Positions 1 through 6,755 are shown, counted from the stretch's first letter. The stretch: 7,864 bases of DNA from JAKJBL01 sp964461335 (GCA_964461335.1 CAYWTY010000072.1:1-7864); one strand, 5' to 3'. The notes: generated by a model not told the origin, from the sequence alone. Program-made: numbers and translations.

Positions 1-49
1 TGGTTTATTGTTTCGTCCGCTTCGCGGCCTCAACTGGCTGAAGCCATAA

Positions 50-82
50 TAAAAAATAAAGCCCACGCAAAGCGCAGGCTTT
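50..82 (-). terminator. Intrinsic terminator of the hisS-aspS-rseC-trxA unit
   Basis: Read on the minus strand, AAAGCC (77-82) pairs with GGCTTT (58-63), and inside this CGC pairs with GCG around a three-base TTT loop, with a small internal loop between the two stems. The hairpin is followed by a T-rich tract, TTTATTTTTT (51-60). It lies about 50 bases beyond the trxA stop codon, the right place to end the four-gene transcript. On the plus strand no T run follows, so it should work in one direction only. Confidence 0.85.
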
Positions 83-132
83 AAGCCCCAACAAAAATGG
101 TTGTTTTGCTGGAGCGTTTTTAGCGATACATA

Positions 133-456
133 TTAAATGTGCTTATCAATCAGCTCAGCAAAGGCTTGCTTGGGCTTAACGCCAATTACCTTTTCTACTG
201 CCTGAGCACCCTTAAACACAATAACTGTGGGGATTGTCATAATCTGATAGCGTTCTGCAAGAGCCGGCTGCTCGTCTACATTTACTTTGCAAACTTTTGC
301 CTTCCCTTTATACTCAGTTGCAAGCTGCTCAATGGTTGGCCCAACCATGCGGCAGGGGCCGCACCATTCAGCCCAAAAGTCCACCAGAACTGGCTCATCA
401 GATGCAAGCGCTGCATCAAAGGTTTCCTGTGTTAAATAAAGTACATCCTTAGACAT
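133..456 (-). CDS. trxA: Thioredoxin
   Basis: This is a cytoplasmic dithiol-disulfide oxidoreductase that reduces protein disulfides and is normally recharged by thioredoxin reductase. The 107-residue product is the usual size for TrxA. It has the classical active site WCGPC at residues 31-35, the preceding DFWAEW strand, and the cis-proline in TIPT (Pro76) that packs against the active site. An extra cysteine sits at residue 56. I chose the ATG at 456 because AGGAGGT (463-469) lies six bases upstream. A longer reading from 486 would add ten residues and bypass this site. The ribosome binding site lies inside the 3' end of the rseC-like gene, whose stop is only four bases away, so the two are probably translationally coupled. 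It is the last gene of the hisS operon. Identity is clear; the physiological partners are not visible here. Confidence 0.97.
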   Translation of the reverse strand: MSKDVLYLTQETFDAALASDEPVLVDFWAEWCGPCRMVGPTIEQLATEYKGKAKVCKVNVDEQPALAERYQIMTIPTVIVFKGAQAVEKVIGVKPKQAFAELIDKHI

Positions 457-460
457 TTTG

Positions 461-892
461 CTACCTCCTGTCTTTATCTTGCTCAAAAGAGCTATGCTTT
501 TCTATTATGCCTACAATGCGGGGCTGGAATTTCGTCATTGCCGCAAAACGGGGTTCAAGCAAGCGCAACACCATATAGCCTGCCCCTGCAAATGCCACCC
601 CTAAAACTGCGCCAAAGGAATTGCTTTTGCGTGAGCCTATGAACACACCTAAAAGAAGTAAAACTAACGGCAGAATATACGCTAATACATTTGCCTCTAA
701 AAAGTGCTTTGCATTTAGCTCAACACAAACAACATCACCAACTTGTGCACCTATTTTATTTATAACCTCAATTTCAGCTTCTGTTTCACCAAAGTGAATA
801 CATGCTCCGCAACGTTCGCATGCTGCTGAGCGCACAAACCTTACAACTGCAGTTTCATTGCTTATTTTTACAACTAACCCATGCTGCTCCAT
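461..892 (-). CDS. RseC/MucC-family (SoxR-reducing type) membrane protein
   Basis: The 143-residue protein has the RseC-family layout: a short N-terminal beta-rich domain with a cysteine cluster, two adjacent transmembrane segments and a short charged tail. The cluster is CERCGAC (Cys25, Cys28, Cys31). The predicted membrane spans are about residues 69-86, beginning VLAYILPLV, and 93-112, with SRKSNS between them as the loop. In Enterobacteria RseC acts with the Rsx/Rnf complex to reduce SoxR and is linked to the sigma-E pathway. Neither partner is visible here, so its role in this organism is unknown. The ATG at 892 has AGGAG (899-903) six bases upstream. It follows aspS by 37 bases and ends four bases before trxA, suggesting a thiol or electron-transfer function at the membrane. 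The family call rests on layout and motif and is fairly secure; the function is not. Confidence 0.85.
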   Translation of the reverse strand: MEQHGLVVKISNETAVVRFVRSAACERCGACIHFGETEAEIEVINKIGAQVGDVVCVELNAKHFLEANVLAYILPLVLLLLGVFIGSRKSNSFGAVLGVAFAGAGYMVLRLLEPRFAAMTKFQPRIVGIIEKHSSFEQDKDRR

Positions 893-904
893 CGCATACT
901 CCTA

Positions 905-927
905 GCGGCAGGATGAACCTTTGCCGC
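905..927 (-). other. Intercistronic RNA hairpin between aspS and the rseC-like gene
   Basis: In the minus-strand transcript GCGGCA (922-927) pairs with TGCCGC (905-910). A further GG-CC pairing closes a small TTCAT loop after a two-base bulge. The stem starts only two bases after the aspS stop codon and ends one base before the AGGAG site of the next gene. No T run follows, so it is not an intrinsic terminator. It may protect or help process the mRNA, or tune ribosome access to the rseC-like gene. Confidence 0.45.
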
Positions 928-929
928 GC

Positions 930-2714
930 TTATTCATCAAGGCGCAGATGCAGCTCCTTAAGCTGCGCTTCATCTACAACCCCTGGCGCCCCTGTCATGG
1001 GGCAAATTGCATTTTGCAGCTTAGGGAAGGCAATAACATCCCTTATTGAGCTTGCACCTGATAAGAGCATTACAAGCCTGTCAAGCCCATATGCAATCCC
1101 CCCATGGGGCGGTGTGCCATACTTAAAGGCTGACATTAAAAAGCCGAATCTGCTCCATGCTTCTTCTTTTGAAAAGCCGAGCGCTTTAAACATACGCTCC
1201 TGCAGAGGCGCTGTATGAATACGAATTGAACCTCCGCCTATTTCTGCGCCATTAAGTATTATATCGTAGGCTCTTGCACGCACTTCGCCTGGGTTGCTTT
1301 CGAGCTTTTCTATATCTTCAAAACGCGGGTGCGTAAATGGGTGGTGCATTGCAAAATATCGGTTTTCTTCCTCATCCCACTCAAGCAATGGGAAATCCGT
1401 AACCCAAAGCAGCTCATAGCGCCCTTTTGGAATAATATTAAGCTTTTTAGCAAGCTCAAGTCGCAGCGCACCCAATGCAGCTAATACAATATTATTTGTA
1501 TCAGCAACAAAAAGGAGTAGGTCGCCTGTTTCTGCTTTTGTTTTTTTAAGTATTGATGAAAGCTGTTCTTCTGACATGAATTTTGCAAAGGAGGATTGGA
1601 GCCCTTCCGCCTTCACGCTTAGCCATGCAAGCCCCTTTGCTTTGTATGTTTTTACATATTCGGCATACATGTCAATCTCGCGCCTTGAAAGCTGCAAAGC
1701 ACCGCGCTTTACAACTATGCAGCGCACACTTCCGCCAGCTTCTATTGCTAAGGTAAACACCTTAAAGGAAGAGTCGCGTACAATGTCGCTGATATCTTCA
1801 AGCTCCATTGCAAAACGCGTATCTGGCTTGTCCGAGCCATAGCGGGTCATTGCTTCAAAATAAGTAAGGCGAGGCAGCGGAGCAGTAATTTCAATACCCA
1901 TTGCTTCTTTAAACAACTGCACAAGAAAACCTTCGTTAATTGAAAAAATATCTTCCTCATCAACAAAGGACATTTCAAGGTCAATCTGAGTAAACTCAGG
2001 CTGGCGGTCCGCCCTTAAATCTTCATCTCTAAAGCAGCGCACAATCTGCATGTATTTATCAAACCCGGAAAGCATAAGGAGCTGCTTGAATTGCTGCGGG
2101 CTTTGCGGCAAAGCATAAAATGAACCAGGGTGCACACGGCTTGGTACAAGGAAATCGCGCGCGCCCTCAGGTGTGCTTTTGGTGAGCATTGGTGTTTCTA
2201 TTTCTATGAACCCCTGTTTAGAAAAATAGTCACGCGTAATGCGCGCTACCTCATGGCGAAGCCTTAGGTTTTCCTGCATGGGCGCACGCCTTAAATCAAG
2301 ATAGCGGTACTTTAGCCTTTGCTGTTCATTTGTAAGAAGCTGTTCGTTTAACTCAATGGGCAGAGGTTCAGCCTCGCTTAGAATTTTAAACTCAGCTACA
2401 CTTACCTCGTACGACCCTGTCGCCATTTTTGGGTTTACCATATCAGGGGTTCGCTCAGCAAGAATACCTTTGACTGCAAGCACATATTCCAAGCGGATTT
2501 GCTGTGCTTTTTCAAACTGCGAAGCATTAAGTTTTGACGAGTCAAACACAACCTGGACAATGCCCGAACGGTCACGCAGGGTAACGAAAACCAAGGCGCC
2601 CAAATCACGCCTTGAGTTTACCCAGCCCATAAGCACAACTTCATGCCCCAAGTCTTCTTTGGAAATATCTGCGCAATACTGTGTTCGTTTCCAGCCATTG
2701 AGCATTTCGCCCAT
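930..2714 (-). CDS. aspS: Aspartate--tRNA ligase, bacterial type
   Basis: This class II synthetase charges tRNA(Asp) with aspartate in the cytoplasm. The 594-residue product has the full bacterial layout: an N-terminal OB-fold anticodon domain (GWVNSRRDLG, residues 31-40), the catalytic core with motif 1, QSPQ at 204-207, motif 2 FRDEDLRADRQPEFTQ (228-243), the bacterial GAD insertion near 296-416, and motif 3 GLDRLVMLLSG (543-553). The leucine in RRDLG is at the position where non-discriminating enzymes often carry histidine. That hints at a tRNA(Asp)-specific enzyme, but it is one residue only. I chose the ATG at 2714, which has GGGTGGG seven bases upstream. A GTG at 2726 would add four residues but has no properly spaced ribosome binding site; the ATG at 2705 is a weaker alternative. 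It lies just downstream of hisS in the same transcript. Confidence 0.98.
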   Translation of the reverse strand: MGEMLNGWKRTQYCADISKEDLGHEVVLMGWVNSRRDLGALVFVTLRDRSGIVQVVFDSSKLNASQFEKAQQIRLEYVLAVKGILAERTPDMVNPKMATGSYEVSVAEFKILSEAEPLPIELNEQLLTNEQQRLKYRYLDLRRAPMQENLRLRHEVARITRDYFSKQGFIEIETPMLTKSTPEGARDFLVPSRVHPGSFYALPQSPQQFKQLLMLSGFDKYMQIVRCFRDEDLRADRQPEFTQIDLEMSFVDEEDIFSINEGFLVQLFKEAMGIEITAPLPRLTYFEAMTRYGSDKPDTRFAMELEDISDIVRDSSFKVFTLAIEAGGSVRCIVVKRGALQLSRREIDMYAEYVKTYKAKGLAWLSVKAEGLQSSFAKFMSEEQLSSILKKTKAETGDLLLFVADTNNIVLAALGALRLELAKKLNIIPKGRYELLWVTDFPLLEWDEEENRYFAMHHPFTHPRFEDIEKLESNPGEVRARAYDIILNGAEIGGGSIRIHTAPLQERMFKALGFSKEEAWSRFGFLMSAFKYGTPPHGGIAYGLDRLVMLLSGASSIRDVIAFPKLQNAICPMTGAPGVVDEAQLKELHLRLDE

Positions 2715-2728
2715 GTCTTTACCCACCC

Positions 2729-4006
2729 TTATTTATTGTTGAGTTTGTTAAAGCCCACATTTAGAATATCTTTAGCCTCAAGCAATGCAGGGATTTCTAT
2801 ACCTGTTGCCATATTCTTAAGCTTTACGCTGTTATTCTTTAGCTCATCTTCACCTATTGCAATAACATAAATAGCGCCAAGTTTATCCGCATATTTTAGC
2901 TGCGCTTTCAGGCTTCGCCCGAGCTGGTCGCATTCTGCTCTTTTGCCGAGCTTTCTCAGTTCGTGAGCAAGTATGAAGCCCCTAAGACGAGAGTCTTCCC
3001 CTGTGCTCGCAATATAAAAGTCGCATTTTCTTGGTTGCGCTACATCAACCCCTTGGTTTTGTGCAACCATCAAAAGACGCTCCATTCCTAACCCAAAGCC
3101 TACACCAGGCACAGACGGGCCCCCAATTTCTTCAACAAGCCCATCATAGCGCCCGCCTCCGCATACTGTACCCTGAGACCCTATATGCGTTGAGATGATT
3201 TCAAAGACTGTGCGTGTGTAATAGTCAAGCCCGCGCACAATACAGGGGTTCACCTCATAGTCTATTTCCATTGCATTTAGGCAGCTCTTTAAGTGAGCAA
3301 AATGCTCGCTGCACTCGTTGCACAAAAAGTCGAGAATTACAGGCGCACCTTTTGCAATGCTTCTGCATGCGTCTTCTTTACAGTCAAGCACCCTTAAGGG
3401 GTTTCTTTCAACCCGTTCTTTGCATGCTGAACAAAGCGTATTAAGGCTGCCGCTTAGGTATTGTTTTAGAGCAGCATGGTAAGAAGGCCTGCATTTGGGG
3501 CAGCCGATGCTGTTTATATTTACATTAAGTGCTTTTATTCCAACGCTATTAAAGAGTTCAAGCGCAATTGCAATGCATTCCGCATCAGCGTCTGCAAGAG
3601 GCGCACCGAAGATTTCCACTCCAAACTGATGGTGCTCGCGAAGGCGCCCTGCCTGAGGCTTTTCGTAGCGGAAAACAGGGCAAGTTAAATAATAGACTTT
3701 TGTTGGCTGCGGTTTAGCATAGAGCTTATGCTCAACATACATTCGGGCTATGCCTGCTGTACCCTCAGGTTTAAGAGTTATGGAGCGGCCGCCCTTATCT
3801 AAAAATGTATACATTTCTTTTTGCACAATATCTGTCGTATCCCCAACACCGCGCAAAAATAATTCCGTATGCTCAAAAACAGGGGTGCGCGCCTCAGATA
3901 GGCCGTATTTGCTGCATATATCGCGTATAAGCGCTTCAATATGCTGCCATTTATAACTTTCTTCGGGCAGAGTATCACGCGTTCCCTTTGGCGCCTGTAA
4001 AGCCAT
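2729..4006 (-). CDS. hisS: Histidine--tRNA ligase
   Basis: This class II synthetase charges tRNA(His) with histidine. At 425 residues it is a normal full-length HisRS. Visible are the N-terminal GTRDTLPEE element (8-16), motif 2 around PVFRYEKPQAGRLREHHQFG (110-129), the histidine-specific RGLDYYTRTVFE loop (258-269), GGGRYDGL (283-290), and motif 3 VGFGLGMERLL (302-312), followed by the C-terminal anticodon-binding domain. The insertion domain holds four cysteine pairs: CPKC (169-172), CSAC (192-195), C209/C214 in LDCKEDAC, and CNEC (229-232). This resembles clostridial HisRS and may bind zinc, though that is inference. AAGGAGA (4012-4018) lies six bases before the ATG. It is the first gene of its operon, behind a consensus promoter and a leader of about 75 bases. 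aspS begins 14 bases after its stop. Confidence 0.98.
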   Translation of the reverse strand: MALQAPKGTRDTLPEESYKWQHIEALIRDICSKYGLSEARTPVFEHTELFLRGVGDTTDIVQKEMYTFLDKGGRSITLKPEGTAGIARMYVEHKLYAKPQPTKVYYLTCPVFRYEKPQAGRLREHHQFGVEIFGAPLADADAECIAIALELFNSVGIKALNVNINSIGCPKCRPSYHAALKQYLSGSLNTLCSACKERVERNPLRVLDCKEDACRSIAKGAPVILDFLCNECSEHFAHLKSCLNAMEIDYEVNPCIVRGLDYYTRTVFEIISTHIGSQGTVCGGGRYDGLVEEIGGPSVPGVGFGLGMERLLMVAQNQGVDVAQPRKCDFYIASTGEDSRLRGFILAHELRKLGKRAECDQLGRSLKAQLKYADKLGAIYVIAIGEDELKNNSVKLKNMATGIEIPALLEAKDILNVGFNKLNNK

Positions 4007-4031
4007 GCTAATCTCCTTCTAAGGATTTAAT

Positions 4032-4072
4032 AAAAGCGGGGCTTATCCCAAGGCAGGGGCAAGAAACCCGCT
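4032..4072 (-). promoter_or_regulatory. Leader hairpin upstream of hisS, possible attenuator
   Basis: In the minus-strand leader AGCGGG (4067-4072) pairs with CCCGCT (4035-4040). Three more pairs (TTT with AAG, one a wobble) can form after a bulged C. TTTT (4032-4035) overlaps the stem foot and leads into TTTTATT. The structure fills most of the leader and ends 13 bases upstream of the hisS ribosome binding site. It could act as a weak intrinsic terminator or a translation-control hairpin. The T run is short and the loop is large, so its role is uncertain. There is no T-box core motif and no room for one. Confidence 0.4.
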
Positions 4073-4087
4073 GTATCTGCATCGTTA

Positions 4088-4116
4088 ATTATAACTGTGC
4101 GCATAAGCACTGTCAA
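4088..4116 (-). promoter_or_regulatory. Consensus housekeeping promoter of the hisS operon
   Basis: On the minus strand TTGACA (4111-4116) is followed by exactly 17 bases and then TATAAT (4088-4093), a perfect match to the sigma-70/sigma-A consensus in both hexamers. Transcription should start near 4081, giving a leader of about 75 bases before the hisS ATG. The promoter lies just downstream of the terminator of the vor operon, so the two units are cleanly separated. Confidence 0.9.
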
Positions 4117-4137
4117 TGTTGCGCTAAGTTCGGGCAT

Positions 4138-4175
4138 AAAAAAACGGCGAAGCTTAATGCCCCGCCGCGTTTTTT
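4138..4175 (-). terminator. Intrinsic terminator of the vor operon, possibly bidirectional
   Basis: On the minus strand CGGCG (4163-4167) pairs with CGCCG (4145-4149) and is followed by seven Ts (4138-4144). The stem foot can extend through A-T pairs (4170-4175 with 4139-4144) past a two-base bulge. It begins about 10 bases after the gamma-subunit stop codon. Because both flanks are A/T runs, it could also stop plus-strand transcription. A competing pairing of GGGCAT (4132-4137) with ATGCCC (4157-4162) is possible but starts beyond the T run, so it forms too late to be obviously regulatory. Confidence 0.8.
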
Positions 4176-4183
4176 AAAAAAGT

Positions 4184-4720
4184 TTAACGCACTGATTCTG
4201 CACCCTTAGCAAGCGCTTCGCGGTTTAGCGGAATAAGGTGCGCCTTTGTCTTGCCGAGTTTCTCAAGGAGCGCGTTTAAGATATTCTCCATATCTACACA
4301 TTTTGTCTTTTCAATGTATGCACCGAGCATAACAACATTCGCAACCCGTGCATTGCCAAGCTGCTCTGCTATTTCATTGCAGGGAACATAAAAGACTTGG
4401 ATATCGTCTCTTTCAGCTTTACGGTCAATTATTGAGCTGTTTATAAAGAGCATACCGCCGGGTTGAACCGTAGACTCGAATTTATCAAGCGAAGGGCGGT
4501 TCATTACTATTACAGAGGTTGCCTTGCTTACAACAGGGGAACCAATAGGCTCATCTGAAATATTAACGCTGCAGTTGGCAGTTCCTCCACGCATTTCAGG
4601 CCCATAGGCAGGCAACCATGAGACGTATTTGCTTTCAAGCATACCCGCAAAGGCTAGAAGCTGCCCCATAAGCAGCACCCCCTGCCCACCAAAACCTGCA
4701 AACAAGTTTTGCTCTAACAT
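4184..4720 (-). CDS. 2-oxoacid:ferredoxin oxidoreductase, gamma subunit
   Basis: This is the gamma chain of a VOR/KOR-type 2-oxoacid:ferredoxin oxidoreductase, a structural and catalytic partner of the alpha and beta chains and probably involved in binding coenzyme A. The 178-residue length is typical of a stand-alone gamma subunit. The family signatures are the N-terminal GFGGQGV (9-15) and YGPEMRGGTANC (39-50), with an alternating alpha/beta fold after them. The ATG at 4720 has AAGGAGG (4728-4734) seven bases upstream. The beta-subunit stop codon lies only two bases before it, so the genes are probably translationally coupled. It is the last gene of the operon and is followed by a terminator. 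PorC and IorB share the fold, but the neighbouring small ferredoxin and separate alpha and beta chains fit VOR/KOR better. The symbol is left blank because VOR and KOR naming conflicts. Confidence 0.93.
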   Translation of the reverse strand: MLEQNLFAGFGGQGVLLMGQLLAFAGMLESKYVSWLPAYGPEMRGGTANCSVNISDEPIGSPVVSKATSVIVMNRPSLDKFESTVQPGGMLFINSSIIDRKAERDDIQVFYVPCNEIAEQLGNARVANVVMLGAYIEKTKCVDMENILNALLEKLGKTKAHLIPLNREALAKGAESVR

Positions 4721-4722
4721 GG

Positions 4723-5460
4723 TTAAACCTCCTTCTTTACGCCCAAGGGGTAATATGGAATCATGGAATTTTCAACCCAATCCATTGATTCAACAGCAGA
4801 TTTACCCCAGTTAGTCGGGCATGTTGAGAGCACCTCTACCATTGAGAAGCCCTTGCCCGCCATCTGCGTTTCAAATGCTTTGCGAATGGCCTTTTTTGCG
4901 CGTGTTATATTTGCTGTTGAGTTTAGCGCGACCCTCTCAATAAACGCAGAGCCGTCAATAGTTGCAAGCATTTCCGACATACGGATTGGGCTTCCGCAAT
5001 GTTCCATATCGCGGCCATAGGGCGATGTTGTCGTCCTTTGGCCTACTAATGTTGTAGGCGCCATTTGGCCGCCCGTCATACCATAAATAGCATTGTTAAT
5101 GAAGATTACTGTAATCTTTTCGCCGCGGTGAGCTGCATGTACGATTTCCGCTGCTCCGATTGAGGCAAGGTCTCCATCGCCCTGGTAGGTAAAGACACAG
5201 CTTTCCGGCCCTAAAACACGCTTAATTCCGGTTGCAACAGCAGGTGCGCGCCCATGAGCAGCTTCTTGCATATCTACGTTAAAATACCTGTATGCAAATA
5301 CTGCGCACCCAACAGGAGCAACGCCAACTGCTTTATCCTGCAAGTTGAGCTCCTCAAGCGCCTCAGCAACAAGGCGGTGTACAATACCATGGCCGCAGCC
5401 AGGGCAATAGTGCATAACTGTGTCCGTTAGAACGGAGGTCTTTTTAAATACAATAGCCAT
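4723..5460 (-). CDS. 2-oxoacid:ferredoxin oxidoreductase, beta (thiamine pyrophosphate) subunit
   Basis: This subunit carries the thiamine pyrophosphate that attacks the 2-oxoacid and drives decarboxylation. The 245-residue product shows CPGCGHG (19-25), the GDGD start of the cofactor motif (94-97) with its NN end (122-123), then YGMTGGQMAPTT (126-137) and STCPTNWG (212-219). CPGCGHG and the TPTN-like CPTNWG are typical of KOR/VOR beta chains. The ATG at 5460 is preferred: GAGGGGGG (about 5468-5475) lies seven bases upstream. A TTG at 5466 would add two residues and overlap the alpha stop codon. The alpha stop is two bases upstream and the gamma start two bases downstream, so alpha, beta and gamma form a tightly coupled set. 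No iron-sulfur domain is fused here; that function lies in the delta subunit. Confidence 0.95.
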   Translation of the reverse strand: MAIVFKKTSVLTDTVMHYCPGCGHGIVHRLVAEALEELNLQDKAVGVAPVGCAVFAYRYFNVDMQEAAHGRAPAVATGIKRVLGPESCVFTYQGDGDLASIGAAEIVHAAHRGEKITVIFINNAIYGMTGGQMAPTTLVGQRTTTSPYGRDMEHCGSPIRMSEMLATIDGSAFIERVALNSTANITRAKKAIRKAFETQMAGKGFSMVEVLSTCPTNWGKSAVESMDWVENSMIPYYPLGVKKEV

Positions 5461-5462
5461 GT

Positions 5463-6533
5463 TCAAACCCCCCTCATTTGAATGATTCTTTGCGCTATTT
5501 CTTCGGCAGTCGGAACACGGCTTCCCGAATGCCCGAGCAGCTCGATTTCCTTTTCGCCGTTTATTGCAAGCCGCACATCTTCAACCATTTGCCCTGCGCT
5601 CATTTCAACGCAAAGCGCTTTTTTAACACTTGGCGCAGCAATTGCATCATGAACAGCTTTGTACGGGAAGGGCCAAAGGGTTATGGGGCGTACAAGCCCT
5701 GCCTTAATGCCCTGTTTTTTCAACTGGGCAATTGCAGTTTTGCATATACGGGCAACAGTTCCATACGCGCAGAGCATGAATTCGGCGTCTTCTATGTTGT
5801 AAAGCTCAACGCGCGTTTCGTTTTCTGTGATTTGTGCATATCTTGCCTGAAGTCTGTCTGTAAGCTCCTCAAGTTCTTCTACTTCAATGTAGAGCGAGTT
5901 TACGACTGCACGCGGCCTTGAACTGTCTTTTTCGCTCCAGCCGACAGTTGCCCAATCTTTTTTTACAGGCTCTGCTTCGTCGCCTTTTATAATCTCAACA
6001 GGTTCCATCATTTGCCCTATTATTCCATCTGCAAGTATCAAAACAGGCATGCGATACTTATCCGCAACATCAAAAGCAGTCTGCATTAGGTCAATCGCTT
6101 CCTGAACTGAGGCAGGCGCATAAACTACTAAACGGTAATCGCCGTGGCCTCCGCCCTTTGTTGACTGAAAATAATCCCCCTGCGAGGCTTGTATAGAGCC
6201 AAGCCCAGGGCCGCCGCGCATCATGTTTACAATAACGCAAGGCAGCTCAGCGCCAGCGATATAGGATATTCCCTCCTGCTTCAAGCTTATACCAGGGCTT
6301 GAAGATGATGTCATTACGCGTGCGCCTGCACCTGCAGCCCCATAAACCATGTTTATGGCAGCGACTTCGCTTTCAGCCTGGAGGAAGCAGCCCCCCACCT
6401 TAGGCATACGCGCTGACATATACTCAGGAATATCGTTTTGTGGCGTAATAGGATAACCGAAGAAGAACCGGCATCCCGCCTGTATTGCCGCTTCGGCGAT
6501 TGCTTCGCAGCCTTTCATCAGTTGTTTGGCCAT
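5463..6533 (-). CDS. vorB: 2-oxoacid:ferredoxin oxidoreductase, alpha subunit (VorB type)
   Basis: This is the pyrimidine-binding chain of a ferredoxin-dependent 2-oxoacid oxidoreductase: 2-oxoacid + CoA + oxidized ferredoxin give acyl-CoA, CO2 and reduced ferredoxin. At 356 residues it matches VorB/KorA alpha chains that lack the gamma fusion. Visible signatures are GYPITPQ (26-32), QAESE with the conserved glutamate (52-56), TSSSSPGISL (75-84), MMRGGPGLGSIQ (104-115), and the C-terminal VRPITLWPFP (281-290) and EMSAGQMVEDVR (310-321). These resemble 3-methyl-2-oxobutanoate (VorB) annotations most, but 2-oxoglutarate cannot be excluded from sequence alone. AAGGAGGGG (6542-6550) precedes the ATG and overlaps the delta stop codon. 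The delta gene ends 15 bases upstream, and the beta gene starts two bases after this stop. Confidence 0.95.
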   Translation of the reverse strand: MAKQLMKGCEAIAEAAIQAGCRFFFGYPITPQNDIPEYMSARMPKVGGCFLQAESEVAAINMVYGAAGAGARVMTSSSSPGISLKQEGISYIAGAELPCVIVNMMRGGPGLGSIQASQGDYFQSTKGGGHGDYRLVVYAPASVQEAIDLMQTAFDVADKYRMPVLILADGIIGQMMEPVEIIKGDEAEPVKKDWATVGWSEKDSSRPRAVVNSLYIEVEELEELTDRLQARYAQITENETRVELYNIEDAEFMLCAYGTVARICKTAIAQLKKQGIKAGLVRPITLWPFPYKAVHDAIAAPSVKKALCVEMSAGQMVEDVRLAINGEKEIELLGHSGSRVPTAEEIAQRIIQMRGV

Positions 6534-6548
6534 TGTTCATTCCCCTCC

Positions 6549-6755
6549 TTACTTCTCTACTTGGATGGCAACATCCGGGCAGGTTCGAGCGCAAGCTGCG
6601 CATGCTATGCATGCCTCCATGTCAGTTACCTCCGCAGGGTGGTACCCTTTGGAGTTAAGCTTTGTTTCGGACAGCTGCATGATTTTCTTTGGACAGATTC
6701 TCACGCAGAGCCCGCAGCCCTTGCAACGCTCTTCGTTTATGGTTACCATGGCCAT
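6549..6755 (-). CDS. 2-oxoacid:ferredoxin oxidoreductase, delta (2x[4Fe-4S] ferredoxin) subunit
   Basis: This small 68-residue ferredoxin-like chain carries two [4Fe-4S] clusters and should relay electrons from the thiamine centre to soluble ferredoxin. The two cysteine motifs are complete: CKGCGLCVRICP (Cys11, 14, 17, 21) and CIACAACARTCP (Cys49, 52, 55, 59). It is first in the delta-alpha-beta-gamma order found in many clostridial operons. The start is uncertain. The ATG at 6755 is preferred with AAAGAGAGG (6768-6776) 12 bases upstream. The TTG at 6767 touches that site and is too close. The ATG at 6749 is 18 bases away. The cysteines are unaffected by this choice. A 110-base gap separates it from the upstream ATPase gene. 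A free-standing ferredoxin is possible in principle, but its position makes the subunit role much more likely. Confidence 0.93.
   Translation of the reverse strand: MAMVTINEERCKGCGLCVRICPKKIMQLSETKLNSKGYHPAEVTDMEACIACAACARTCPDVAIQVEK

Noticed and set aside
1..84. End of a plus-strand gene entering from the left edge
   Set aside because: All three plus frames are open from the edge to stops at about 37-39, 47-49 and 82-84, so none can be favoured. The terminator here has its T run on the minus strand only. The small CCGC-TTC-GCGG hairpin at 17-27 is also unexplained.
802..1218. Plus-strand open frame of 138 residues opposite aspS
   Set aside because: It lies antisense to the 3' end of aspS and the start of the rseC-like gene, has no ribosome binding site and its composition reflects the reverse strand of conserved coding sequence.
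4007..4081. T-box leader for hisS
   Set aside because: The leader is only about 75 bases and lacks the conserved T-box antiterminator core; only a plain hairpin is present.
5478..5921. Plus-strand open frame of 147 residues opposite vorB
   Set aside because: It is fully antisense to a strongly conserved gene, shows no recognisable domain and has no ribosome binding site.
6424..6612. Minus-strand open frame of 62 residues across the delta-alpha junction
   Set aside because: It overlaps both the ferredoxin and vorB genes in another frame. Both of those have clear motifs and start sites.
4184..6755. Pyruvate or indolepyruvate:ferredoxin oxidoreductase
   Set aside because: Separate short gamma, beta and alpha chains with a small two-cluster ferredoxin, the CPGCGHG and CPTNWG beta motifs and the VorB-like alpha fit VOR/KOR better than PFOR or IOR.
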